A program made the position numbers and the translations under genes. From the NCBI RefSeq assembly GCF_009711445.1, contig NZ_SMMC01000195.1:1-36930 (forward strand): 36,930 bases of DNA. Reading direction: 5' to 3'. The stretch comes from Curvivirga aplysinae. Lineage in GTDB: Bacteria > Pseudomonadota > Alphaproteobacteria > UBA8366 > Aestuariispiraceae. Shown one piece after another: positions 25,293-34,400 of this stretch (position 1 is its first letter; the number at the start of each line of letters is the position of its first letter). Under the pieces are notes generated by a model, which did not search any database, was not told the origin of the DNA, and was given only the letters and a program-made list of their open reading frames with translations.

Positions 25293-26794
25293 AATGGTAG
25301 CTCTCCTTGTTGAGCATTTCGCGAAGGTTGCTTGCGTTGGCGTATGGATCGACTCTGTTTTCTGCTGGCATGTTTTTTTACTATGCGTTGTGCAGTTTCT
25401 TTATGTGTTCGGTTTTTACGTAACCCATATAGTTGTGATGCAGCTGATTTGCGTGCTTCTGCTTCGTTTATGATTGGCATTGGATATCCGTTTAATTGAG
25501 ACGGCATTTTCCAAGGTGTATGAATATAGTCATTATCCATATCTATTAATTCCGGAATCCATTTGCGTATAAAAATACCATCAGGATCGTGGTCAAGACC
25601 TTGCTTGATAGGATTGTAAATGCGGATACTATTTATACCGGTTGTGCCTGATTGCATTTGGACCTGGCTATAGTGAATACCTGGTTCATAATCAGTGAAG
25701 AGTTGCGCCAGATAAAGGGCGGGTTTTTGCCAATGAAGCCATAGGTGATAGCTGGCGAAGCTCATGAGCATGGCACGCATGCGAAAATTCAGCCAACCCG
25801 TTTCAATTAAAGCCCTCATACATGCATCGATCATTGGAAATCCGGTCCTACCTTCTTTCCAGGCAAGAAAATAGGCTTCATTGAAAAAATCTTGGCGTAA
25901 ATTGTCATAAGCGGGATGCATATTTTTAAATTCGATGGAAGGATCATCTTCTAGCTTTTGTATAAAATGACAATGCCATCTCAATCGGCCAGAGAAAGAT
26001 CGTATGGCGCTTGGCCAGCGACCTTTTCGATCTTTGGATAATTCTTTGAGCTTTTGTTTTCGTCTTTCGACAGCTTGAAACACTTCTTTGATGGAAATTG
26101 TCCCAAAAGCAATATGAGGAGATAAACGCGAACAGCTTTCATAGGCGGTAAGGGGGGAAGACATCTCTTTGGTGTAGCCTTCACCACGTTGATGTAAGAA
26201 ACTATCCAGTAGGTGAATAGCTTCTTTTCGTCCACCAATGTTATCCTTGTTTTGAAATGAAGTATTTAGGGATAGTTCATTCGGACCCGGTATTTGATCA
26301 CTTGCAATCTTTAAGGAGCAAAGTTTAGAGGGTGGATTTGAGACGTTTTCGCGCATTGTCTTATACCAGCGTCCAGACCAACCATCACGATCTTTCAAGT
26401 AGCGGATAACACCGTTTTGTGTTGGTTCATGCCAAGTAATGTGTTTTTTTTTACACCAATCTTTGACTTCAAGATCGCGTCGATATGTCCAGTGGTTCCA
26501 AGTCTCTTGATGGGAATAAATGGATTTAATCCCAAATTCATTATGCAGTTGCTGAAAGACTTCTGTTGCTGACCCAACCTTGATGATCAGGCCTTGGCCC
26601 AGCTTGGTTAAGGATTGGTTCAAATCCAAAAGACAATTTTTTAAGAATTGAAAGTGTTGAAAACTCATATCCGGCTGTCGCCACAAGTCTGGTTCAAAAA
26701 TGTACAGTGGAATAACGGTTTCTGTTTCTGCTGCCCATGAAAGGGCCTTATGATCATGAATGCGCAAATCGCGTTTGAACCATACAATATTCAT
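25289..26794 (-). CDS. Deoxyribodipyrimidine photolyase/cryptochrome family protein
   Basis: This 501-aa protein has the class I-like photolyase architecture. The N-terminal alpha/beta antenna domain is IVWFKRDLRIHDHKAL. The helical FAD domain contains SSPLTAYESCSRLSPHIAFGTIS, FSGRLRWHCHFIQKL, TGFPMIDACMRALIETGWLN and MQSGTTGINSIRIYNP followed by DPDGIFIRKWIPEL. It ends with a lysine/arginine-rich tail (KKHASRKQSRSIRQRKQ) that may contact DNA. Whether it repairs cyclobutane dimers or signals is not decided by sequence. It overlaps both neighbours by 4 nt (ATGA): DUF2805 upstream and the iron-sulfur photolyase downstream. Confidence 0.92.
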   Translation of the reverse strand: MNIVWFKRDLRIHDHKALSWAAETETVIPLYIFEPDLWRQPDMSFQHFQFLKNCLLDLNQSLTKLGQGLIIKVGSATEVFQQLHNEFGIKSIYSHQETWNHWTYRRDLEVKDWCKKKHITWHEPTQNGVIRYLKDRDGWSGRWYKTMRENVSNPPSKLCSLKIASDQIPGPNELSLNTSFQNKDNIGGRKEAIHLLDSFLHQRGEGYTKEMSSPLTAYESCSRLSPHIAFGTISIKEVFQAVERRKQKLKELSKDRKGRWPSAIRSFSGRLRWHCHFIQKLEDDPSIEFKNMHPAYDNLRQDFFNEAYFLAWKEGRTGFPMIDACMRALIETGWLNFRMRAMLMSFASYHLWLHWQKPALYLAQLFTDYEPGIHYSQVQMQSGTTGINSIRIYNPIKQGLDHDPDGIFIRKWIPELIDMDNDYIHTPWKMPSQLNGYPMPIINEAEARKSAASQLYGLRKNRTHKETAQRIVKKHASRKQSRSIRQRKQPSRNAQQGELPL

Positions 26795-27021
26795 TGCGCA
26801 GGATACTTTAGATCAGGAAAGTCGTGCTTTGATGAACGGCCAGAAACGCGCTTCCTCCAAAGGCGGAAGCTTTTTGGTTTCAGATTTCTTTGCATAATTG
26901 TGATAACATCTTTTTCGGAGAGGTTTGTTACCGCTTTGATATCATTAAAAGATGTTTTGTCACACCAAGCCATCTCTATGATTTCGCTAATCAGGGTGGA
27001 TTGATTTCTGACATCAGCCAT
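26791..27021 (-). CDS. DUF2805 (TIGR03643) family protein
   Basis: This 76-aa protein has the family pattern: an N-terminal helix region (LISEIIEMAWCDKTSFNDI), a helix-turn-helix-like segment (NLSEKDVITIMQRNL) and the highly typical KPKSFRLWRKRVSGRSSKH. The function is unknown; the basic C-terminus and helical N-terminus suggest nucleic-acid binding. GGAG lies about ten nt before the ATG. It heads the photolyase operon and overlaps the photolyase start by 4 nt. The tRNA-Leu lies 145 nt upstream on the same strand. Confidence 0.88.
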   Translation of the reverse strand: MADVRNQSTLISEIIEMAWCDKTSFNDIKAVTNLSEKDVITIMQRNLKPKSFRLWRKRVSGRSSKHDFPDLKYPAQ

Positions 27022-27166
27022 CGTGTTATTGCTCCATGGGTCTATATCTTATTGCTTGTAGTAAGATACGACGATAGAGGCGTTTCAGATGACTTAAAGC
27101 TTGAAAATCATCGAAGTGAATATTTGAAACATTTGAAGGGGGATTCGAACGCTTGACGTGTCTAAA

Positions 27167-27253
27167 TGGTGCCCTGAAGAAGACTCGAACTTCCACGACC
27201 ATACGGTCACTAGCACCTGAAGCTAGCGCGTCTACCAATTCCGCCACCAGGGC
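27167..27253 (-). tRNA. tRNA-Leu (CAG)
   Basis: An 87-nt class II tRNA on the minus strand with encoded CCA. The acceptor stem is GCCCTGG paired with the 3' CAGGGC (one wobble/mismatch region), the D-arm reads GGCGGAATTGGTAGACGC, and the anticodon stem CTAGC/GCTAG has the loop TTCAGGT. The anticodon CAG is at 27217-27219. There is a long variable arm (TGACCGTATGGTCG) and a T-loop GTTCGAGTC. All are typical of tRNA-Leu. Confidence 0.96.
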
Positions 27254-27276
27254 AGCACCATTTCGTTGGGAGCGCA

Positions 27277-27305
27277 TATGTGCTGATTTTGACGGTATTT
27301 GTCAA
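27277..27305 (-). promoter_or_regulatory. Candidate promoter of tRNA-Leu
   Basis: A perfect TTGACA on the minus strand (27305-27300), about 50 nt upstream of the tRNA 5' end. The -10 region 17-19 nt further (around CATATG) is poor. A mirror TTGAC (27289-27293) on the plus strand makes the site a TTGAC-N-GTCAA palindrome. Confidence 0.35.
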
Positions 27306-27441
27306 CATTGGAAATTTGCCCATTTATAAAAAATTTCCTTTATGAAAAGGCTGTTAAGGTTGGCGAAATCATCTTTTCCAAGTATAACCTCGTATAACTA
27401 ATTATATTGTGATCAGATCAGAGCATTCTGGGGAGTGAAAC

Positions 27442-28398
27442 ATGGCTTTTAACGGCAAGATGATCGTTGTTTTTGGTGGGTCCGGTTTTGTGGGCCGTTA
27501 TGTGGTTCGTAAACTGGCTGCGCAAGGTTGGCGTGTGCGTGTGGCAAGCCGCGACCCGGAAGCGGGCCTTTATCTAAAAACCACGGGGGATGTGGGCCAA
27601 GTCACACCTGTGCAAGCCAATATCCGTAACGAAGCTTCTGTTCGTGCGGCGATTGAAGGTTGCGATGCAGTGATCAATCTGGTGGGTATTCTATATGAAT
27701 CCGGCAAACAGAAATTTGACGAAGTGCAGGGCAATGCGTCTGCCCGTATTGCCAAAATCGCCAAAGAATGCGGCGTAGAAAACTATGTTCATATGTCTGC
27801 TCTTGGTGCTGATGCCAATAGCAAATCCAAATATGCACAATCAAAAGCCGCCGGCGAAGACGCTGTGCGTGCTGTTTACCAAGATGCGGTGATTGTGCGC
27901 CCAAGCGTGATTTTTGGCCCTCAAGACGGTTTCTTTAACCGCTTTGCTTCTATGGCGGCAACAAGTCCGGCCCTGCCTTTGATCGGGGGTGGTAAAACTA
28001 AGTTCCAACCTGTTTATGTGGGGGATGTTGCCGAAGTCATCGTGCGTGGTCTGGATGATAAATCCATGGCGGGCCAAACTTATGAGCTTGGCGGTCTTGA
28101 TGTATTGTCTTTGGAAGAAGTCTATAAGGTCTTATTAAAACAAATGGGCAAGCATCGTGGTCTGGTGCCGATGCCACTGTTCCTTGCAAAGATTTTGGGT
28201 TCTGTGTTGAGCTTCTTGCCTGTACCGCCAATGACCCGTGATCAAATGATCCTGTTGGAACGCGATAATGTAGTGTCTGGTGATTTGCCGGGCTTGGCTG
28301 ATCTGGGGATAGAGCCAACAACCATCGCATCTGAATTACCACATTACATGAATAGATATCGTAATGGTGGTCAATATAACCCGATCACACCATCCTAA
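27442..28398 (+). CDS. NDUFA9-like NAD(P)-binding reductase
   Basis: This 318-aa atypical short-chain dehydrogenase belongs to the complex I NDUFA9/UbiH-associated subgroup of NAD-dependent epimerase-like proteins. The Rossmann loop is VVFGGSGFVGRYVVRKLAAQGWRVRV. Further signs are ANIRNEASVRAAIEGCDAVINLVGIL, the MSALGADANSKSKYAQSKAAGE catalytic region (YxxxK-like) and IVRPSVIFGPQDGFFNRFA. In alphaproteobacteria such proteins are linked to respiratory complex I or quinone metabolism, but the reaction is unproven. The ATG at 27442 has a GGGAG site. The tautomerase gene follows 10 nt after the stop. Confidence 0.88.
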   Translation: MAFNGKMIVVFGGSGFVGRYVVRKLAAQGWRVRVASRDPEAGLYLKTTGDVGQVTPVQANIRNEASVRAAIEGCDAVINLVGILYESGKQKFDEVQGNASARIAKIAKECGVENYVHMSALGADANSKSKYAQSKAAGEDAVRAVYQDAVIVRPSVIFGPQDGFFNRFASMAATSPALPLIGGGKTKFQPVYVGDVAEVIVRGLDDKSMAGQTYELGGLDVLSLEEVYKVLLKQMGKHRGLVPMPLFLAKILGSVLSFLPVPPMTRDQMILLERDNVVSGDLPGLADLGIEPTTIASELPHYMNRYRNGGQYNPITPS

Positions 28399-28408
28399 GG
28401 ATACAAAG

Positions 28409-28750
28409 ATGCCTCATTTTCGTATTGAATATTCCCGTGATGTGGAAGAGCGTCACGATATTGGTGACGCTGTTAAAAATGCGTTTGCCGCAGGTGTGAA
28501 AACAGGGGAAATGACCGCAGATGCCTTAAAAGTACGTGCGACTCCTTATGATCATCATATGATTAATGTGGATGGTGGTAGCTTTGTGCATATGACAGTT
28601 TACCTTCTGGAAGGCCGCACCGTGGAACAGAAAGATAAGATTGGTAATATCTTATTGGAATCTCTTTCTGAGTCATTTTCAACTGTGACATCTGTCAGTA
28701 TTGATTTCCGCGATATGGAAGCAGCCGCTTATAAGAAGCGCGTTCTATAA
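28409..28750 (+). CDS. 5-carboxymethyl-2-hydroxymuconate isomerase-like tautomerase
   Basis: This 113-aa protein of the tautomerase/CHMI group starts MPHFRIEYSRDVEE. Proline-2 becomes the catalytic N-terminal proline after Met removal. Other typical stretches are VRATPYDHHMINVDGGSFVHM and LEGRTVEQKDKIGNILL. CHMI acts in 4-hydroxyphenylacetate (homoprotocatechuate) degradation, but no hpa genes are nearby, so the substrate is uncertain. The open frame runs back to 28364 inside the preceding gene, but ATG at 28409 keeps Pro-2 and has TAAGGA upstream. Confidence 0.87.
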   Translation: MPHFRIEYSRDVEERHDIGDAVKNAFAAGVKTGEMTADALKVRATPYDHHMINVDGGSFVHMTVYLLEGRTVEQKDKIGNILLESLSESFSTVTSVSIDFRDMEAAAYKKRVL

Positions 28751-28773
28751 GGTCGTATTGAATTTGATAAAAC

Positions 28774-28806
28774 AAAAAGCCGCTGGGAAATCTTAGCGGC
28801 TTTTTT
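28774..28806. terminator. Bidirectional rho-independent terminator
   Basis: An 11-bp stem AAAAAGCCGCT/AGCGGCTTTTT with a 10-nt loop and six T. The matching A-run on the other side lets it serve the tautomerase gene (+) and uppP (-). Confidence 0.92.
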
Positions 28807-28810
28807 ATGT

Positions 28811-29608
28811 TTAATAATAGATGTAATACAATAGGTATCCGCCAAGGGCGATGCGGTATAACACAAAAGGCGTATAGCTTGCCCGACGTAACCATGCCAT
28901 CAGAACAATGATGGTTAGCCATGCGGCGAAGAATGAAATAACCGCTGCCAGAATTGCATCATAGGTCAGGGCCATATTGCCGCTTTGCCATAATTTATAG
29001 GCGCCCAAGCTGCCTGCGGCCAAGATTGTCGGGATTGATAGAAGCATGGAAAAGCGTGCGGATTCTGCGCGTTCCATCCCCATAAAGCGTGCTGCCGTCA
29101 TGGTGATGCCGGACCGACTAGTGCCCGGGATAAGGGCTAAGACCTGCGCCAAGCCAATTACTAATGCAGATGGAATGCCTAAATGTTCGGTGCGGCGGAT
29201 GGTCATGCCGACTTTATCCGCAATCCAAAGCAGAATGCCAAAGCCAAGGGTTGTCCAAGCTACAACTTTAATATCGCGCAGATATCCTTCCACATAATCA
29301 TAAAGGAAGAAGCCTGCCAAAACGACAGGGATGGTGCCAATGATGATGTTGACGACCAATTTGCTGTCTTTGTTGGGGCGGAAGGTGGCAAGGCGGCCTG
29401 TTCCTTTGATCATGGTCCAGACATCTCGCCAGAAATACATCATCACGGCAAAGAGGGTGCCGAAATGAACGGCAATGTCCATGGTTAGGCCTTGATCTTC
29501 GGTACCGATAAATTCACCGGTTAGGTATAAATGACCAGAGGAGCTGATGGGCAGGAACTCTGTGATTCCCTGAACCAATGCTAAAACCAGAATATAATGA
29601 AGTGCCAC
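28811..29608 (-). CDS. uppP: Undecaprenyl-diphosphatase UppP/BacA
   Basis: This inner-membrane enzyme dephosphorylates undecaprenyl pyrophosphate to recycle the lipid carrier for peptidoglycan, LPS and other envelope polymers; overproduction gives bacitracin resistance. The two conserved motifs are GITEFLPISSSGHLYL near the N-terminus and PGTSRSGITMTAARFMGM in the middle. About eight hydrophobic helices in 265 aa are normal. The start is GTG at 29608 ((V)ALHYILVLALVQG). It is transcribed towards the tautomerase gene and ends at their shared terminator. Confidence 0.96.
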   Translation of the reverse strand: MALHYILVLALVQGITEFLPISSSGHLYLTGEFIGTEDQGLTMDIAVHFGTLFAVMMYFWRDVWTMIKGTGRLATFRPNKDSKLVVNIIIGTIPVVLAGFFLYDYVEGYLRDIKVVAWTTLGFGILLWIADKVGMTIRRTEHLGIPSALVIGLAQVLALIPGTSRSGITMTAARFMGMERAESARFSMLLSIPTILAAGSLGAYKLWQSGNMALTYDAILAAVISFFAAWLTIIVLMAWLRRASYTPFVLYRIALGGYLLYYIYY

Positions 29609-30014
29609 GCGTAACTTACCCCAAATCGCTTCTGCGTAAAGAATGAATTGATTCTATATAACATGTTCGTTTGAGCTTGCATCCAGAATGTTAGAAATAT
29701 TTAGTTCCAAAATGGTACTAAAATGTGATCCCAAATTTGTGATCATTTTAATGTGAGCGTCATTTTTTTGAAAATTTAAATATTTTAGTCAACAAAGTTG
29801 ACCTATTTTGCATTTTTTACTGGATTTATGCGAATGATCGCGATATGACGGGGGCATCCAAAGAGGAATTGAGGGTAATAATACTTCAAACTCTATTGGG
29901 TGCTTGAGGGAAAATTCCTCAAAAATCACTTCTCTGATTAGAAAATTCAATGGGTAGACGTCAGGGAAGTCGGGGTTAAGAAAGAAAAAAACAACCACGG
30001 TCAGGAGCACTGAA
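29609..30014. other. Intergenic region uppP-gltD with repeats and hairpins
   Basis: 406 bases, A/T rich, no credible gene. It contains three TGTGA(T/G)C copies spaced exactly 14 nt apart (29724, 29738, 29752), a 15-nt palindrome GTCAAC-AAA-GTTGAC (29788-29802) and a leader with alternative GAGG/CCTC pairings (29863-29922). It probably includes the gltD promoter, but no good -35/-10 pair was found. Confidence 0.55.
29724..29758 (+). repeat. Three 7-nt direct repeats phased at 14 nt
   Basis: TGTGATC (29724-29730), TGTGATC (29738-29744) and TGTGAGC (29752-29758), each start exactly 14 nt apart. They lie about 260 nt upstream of the gltD start and could be tandem half-sites for a regulator. Confidence 0.55.
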
Positions 30015-31457
30015 ATGAGCAAAACTATGCTGAAATTTGTGGATCGCGCACGTCAAATGCCGACAAAGCGTTCTGCAGAAGATCGTTCAAAGGATTTTGG
30101 CGAAATCTATGAAGGTTTCGAAGATCAAGAAGCAAAAGATCAATCTTCGCGTTGCTCGCAATGTGGTGTGCCTTTCTGTTCTGTGAATTGCCCGTTACAT
30201 AATAATATTCCTGATTGGTTGATGATGACTGCCGAAGGGCGTCTGGAAGAGGCATATGAATTATCCTCCGCAACCAATACAATGCCGGAAATCTGTGGTC
30301 GTATTTGCCCGCAAGATCGTCTTTGCGAAGGCAGTTGTGTGATTGAACAATCGGGTCATGAAACAGTGACTATTGGTTCCGTTGAAAAATATATAACGGA
30401 CACCGCTTTTGAAAATGGTTGGATTGAGCCAATCAAACCAATAATCGAACGTGATCAGTCTGTCGGTATTATCGGCGCTGGTCCAGGTGGCTTTGCAGCT
30501 GCGGCGCGTTTGCGTGGTATGGGCTATCAAGTTCATATCTATGACCGCTATGACCGTGAAGGCGGCTTACTTGTTTATGGAATTCCAAATTTCAAATTGG
30601 ATAAATCCGTTGTGGCCCGTCGTGCGGATTGGTTGAAAGATAGCGGTGTGACATTCCATATGGGCGTTAATGTCGGTGTTGATATGTCTTTCGAAGACAT
30701 CAAATCAAAACATGATGCGGTTGTGATTGCGACAGGTGTATATAAAGCACGCAATATCAAAGCACCGGGCGTTGGTTTGAAAAATGTATTACCTGCTTTG
30801 ACCTATCTAACAGCGTCCAACAAAAAAGGTTTGGGTGATGCGGTTGAAGAATATGACAATGGTGCATTAAATGCCGAAGGCAAAAACGTTGTTGTTGTAG
30901 GCGGTGGTGATACTGCAATGGATTGTGTACGTACAGCCATCCGTCAAGGCGCAAAATCTGTAAAATGCCTCTATCGTCGTGATGAAGCTAATATGCCGGG
31001 TTCCGAACGTGAAACCGCCAATGCCAAAGAAGAAGGCGTTGAATTTGTTTGGTTATCTAATCCGGAAGCCTTTGTTGGTAACGACAAAGATGAAGTGACA
31101 GGTGTACGTGCGATTTCCATGCGTTTGGGGCCGCCAGATGCAACTGGTCGTCGTCAACCACGTCCAATCGAAGGTTCTTCCACTGTTCATGATGCGGACT
31201 TGGCTATTTTGGCGCTTGGGTTTGAACCAGAAGAATTACCAACTTTATGGAACCAGCCGGAATTGCCTGTAACCAATTGGGGCACCGTCAAGGTTAATCA
31301 CCGTACATCTATGACAGATATGGATGGGGTATTTGCCATTGGCGATATCGTTCGCGGGGCAAGCCTTGTGGTTTGGGCCGTAAAAGATGGTCATGACGCT
31401 GCGGATAATATCCATAAATATATGCAAGAAAAAACAGCAGCTGCAGCTGCGGAATAA
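30015..31457 (+). CDS. gltD: Glutamate synthase [NADPH] small (beta) subunit
   Basis: This FAD/Fe-S subunit passes NADPH electrons to GltB, which forms two glutamates from glutamine and 2-oxoglutarate. The N-terminal cysteine clusters CSQCGVPFCSVNC (47-59) and CGRICPQDRLCEGSC (94-108) bind the [4Fe-4S] centres. The FAD-binding motif is GIIGAGPGGFAAAARL (151-166) with REGGLLVYGIPNFKLDK. The NADPH motif is VVVVGGGDTAMDCVRTA. GDIVRGASLVVWAVKDG closes the FAD site. At 480 aa it has normal length. CAGGAG lies 8 nt before the ATG. It is followed by gltB after 25 nt, in the order gltD-gltB, opposite to E. coli gltBD. Confidence 0.97.
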   Translation: MSKTMLKFVDRARQMPTKRSAEDRSKDFGEIYEGFEDQEAKDQSSRCSQCGVPFCSVNCPLHNNIPDWLMMTAEGRLEEAYELSSATNTMPEICGRICPQDRLCEGSCVIEQSGHETVTIGSVEKYITDTAFENGWIEPIKPIIERDQSVGIIGAGPGGFAAAARLRGMGYQVHIYDRYDREGGLLVYGIPNFKLDKSVVARRADWLKDSGVTFHMGVNVGVDMSFEDIKSKHDAVVIATGVYKARNIKAPGVGLKNVLPALTYLTASNKKGLGDAVEEYDNGALNAEGKNVVVVGGGDTAMDCVRTAIRQGAKSVKCLYRRDEANMPGSERETANAKEEGVEFVWLSNPEAFVGNDKDEVTGVRAISMRLGPPDATGRRQPRPIEGSSTVHDADLAILALGFEPEELPTLWNQPELPVTNWGTVKVNHRTSMTDMDGVFAIGDIVRGASLVVWAVKDGHDAADNIHKYMQEKTAAAAAE

Positions 31458-31482
31458 GTCGGGAAGAGTAGAGGATAACGTG

Positions 31483-34400
31483 ATGAATAAAATCAACAAA
31501 GACCTGAATGTCGTTGAAAAACATGCTCTTCAAGCGAAATATCTAGCTGAAGAAGGCATGTATCTGCCAAATATGGAAACCGCCAATTGCGGTGTTGGTA
31601 TGGTGGCGGCCCTTGATGGGGAAGCACGTCGTGATGTTGTGGAAGCTGGCATTGAGGCTTTACAACAGCTTTGGCACCGTGGTGCAGTTGATGCCGATGG
31701 TAAAACAGGGGATGGTTGCGGTATCCATCTGCAAATCCCACAAGAATTCTTTAAGGACCATATCCGTCGTATGGGTCAACAACCGGGTACAGGTGCCTTG
31801 GCGGTTGGTCAGGTTTTCTTACCACGCACAGACCTTGGTAAACAGGAACGCGTACGTGAAATCGTAGAAAGCGAAATTATCGGCATGGGGCACCGTATTT
31901 ACGGTTGGCGTCAGGTGCCAGTGAATATCGGTGTGATTGGCACAAAAGCAAATGCAACCCGTCCAGAGATTGAACAAATCCTTGTTGAAAATGCGCTAGA
32001 TGTGGATGACGCACAATTTGAGGTTGATCTTTATGTGATCCGTCGTCGCATTGAAAAAGCTGTTTTAGCAGAAAATTTAACAGAAGCTTATATCTGTTCT
32101 CTGTCTTGTCGTTCTGTGATTTATAAAGGCTTGTTTTTGGCGGAAGAATTGACAGCTTTCTATCCGGATTTATTGGATGAGCGTTTTGTATCCAACTTTG
32201 TGATTTATCACCAACGCTATTCTACAAATACTTTCCCAAGTTGGCCTTTGGCACAGCCATTCCGTGTTTTGGCACATAATGGTGAGATCAATACCCTGCT
32301 TGGTAACGTGAACTGGATGAAATCTCATGAAACACGCATGGATGATCCTGTTTTCGGCGAACATGTAGAAGACATCAAGCCAATCATCCAACCAGATAGT
32401 TCTGATAGTTCCGCATTAGACGCCGTATTTGAGGTATTGGTGCGTACCAAACGTCAATTGCCAGAAGTGAAATCCTTGTTGATGCCGGAAGCTTGGGAAA
32501 ATTCCAAAGCTGTGCCACAGAACCACAAAGATTTCTATGCTTATGCAAATAGTGTGATGGAGCCATGGGATGGTCCGGCGGCGGTTTGTGCTTATTCTGG
32601 CCGCTGGTTATTGGCGGGTCTTGACCGTAACGGTTTACGTCCTTTGCGCTATGTGGTGACAGGTGATGGTCTTTTGATCGTTGGGTCTGAAGCGGGCATG
32701 GTGAAAGCGGATGAGAAAACCGTTGTTGAGAAGGGGCGCGTAGGTCCAGGTGATATGCTGGCGGTGAACCTTGAAGAGGGTAAGCTATATAATGACCGTG
32801 AATTAAAAGATATGGTTGCTGGCCTTGCCCCATTTGGGGATTGGGTGAAAAACATCACAACTCTGGAGCAGCTAGGTTCTGAACCTGTTGGTACCATCGG
32901 CGGTCTGGATAAAGCGGAATTACGTCGTCGCCAAGTGATTGCTGGTTGGACGATGGAAGAGCTTGAATTGATCTTGCAACCGATGTTGGAAGACGGCAAA
33001 GAAGCCACTGGTTCAATGGGTGATGATACGCCTGTTGCGGTTTTAAGTGAAAAATATCGTGGTCTTCACAATTATTTCCGTCAAAACTTCTCTCAGGTAA
33101 CAAACCCGCCAATCGATAGTTTGCGTGAACGTCCGGTGATGAGTTTGTCCACACGTTTAGGTAACTTGGGTAACATTCTTGAAGAAGATGCCAACCAAGT
33201 GAAAATCCTGCAACTGGATAGCCCGGTTCTGTTGAATGGCGAATATGAAGCCATGCGTAAAAACCTTGGTGATACCGTTGCTGATCTCGATTGTGTGTTT
33301 GATCCCAAATCAGGCCCATCTGCGTTGCGTGATGCGGTCTATGCATTACAACAACAAGCGGAAGATGCTGTACGTCGCGGGGCCGCACAACTTGTGTTGA
33401 CCGATGAAAAAGTGGGTCCTGACGCAGCCCCAATTCCAATGATCTTGGCTGTCGCTGCGGTTCATACCCATTTGGTAAAATCCCAATTGCGTACATTTGT
33501 TAGCTTGAACGTACGTTCTGGTGAGGCACTGGATGTCCATTTCTATGCTGTCTTGGTTGGTGTTGGTGCAACATCCATCAACGCTTACATGACTATGGAA
33601 GTCATTGCAGATCGTCATGCCAAAGGGTTGTTAGGTGATATCAGCCTTGAAAAGGCGATGTTGAACTACAAAAAATCCATCGGTGATGGCTTGTTAAAAA
33701 TCATGGCGAAAATGGGTATTTCCATTATCTCATCTTATCGTGGTGGATATAACTTTGAAGCTGTCGGTCTGTCCCGCAGCTTGGTTGCGGAATTCTTCCC
33801 GGGTCTTCCAAGCCGTATTTCCGGTATTGGTCTATCTGGTTTGCAAAGCCAAGTGATTGCCCAACATGAAAAAGCTTATCTTGCCGCGGCAGCAACATTG
33901 CCAGTTGGTGGTTTTTATCGTTACCGTAATGGCGGGGAAAAACATGCTTGGGAAGCAGGCTTGATCCATACATTGCAAACGGCGGTTTCTACAGATTCTT
34001 ATGCAACTTACCTGAAATATTCCAAAGGTTGTCATAGCGGTGCGCCGGTGAATTTACGTGATTTATTGGATTTTGAAAAAATTCAGGCACCGATTTCTGT
34101 TGATGATGTGGAATCTATCACTGAAATTCGAAAGCGTTTGGTGGCGCCGGGTATTTCCCTTGGTGCATTGAGCCCAGAAGCCCATGAAACAATCGCCATC
34201 GCCATGAACCGTATCGGTGCGAAATCTGACTCTGGTGAGGGTGGTGAAGATGCGAAACGTTATAAGCCCTATAAAAATGGCGATAACGCCTCTTCTGCGA
34301 TCAAGCAGGTGGCCTCTGGTCGTTTCGGTGTGACAGCTGAATATCTAAATAATTGTAAAGAAATTGAGATCAAAGTTGCCCAAGGCGCAAAACCGGGTGA

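Noticed and set aside
23600-27253. Photorepair operon as a genomic island inserted at tRNA-Leu.
   Set aside because: No direct repeat of the tRNA 3' end was found at the far end and no integrase is present.
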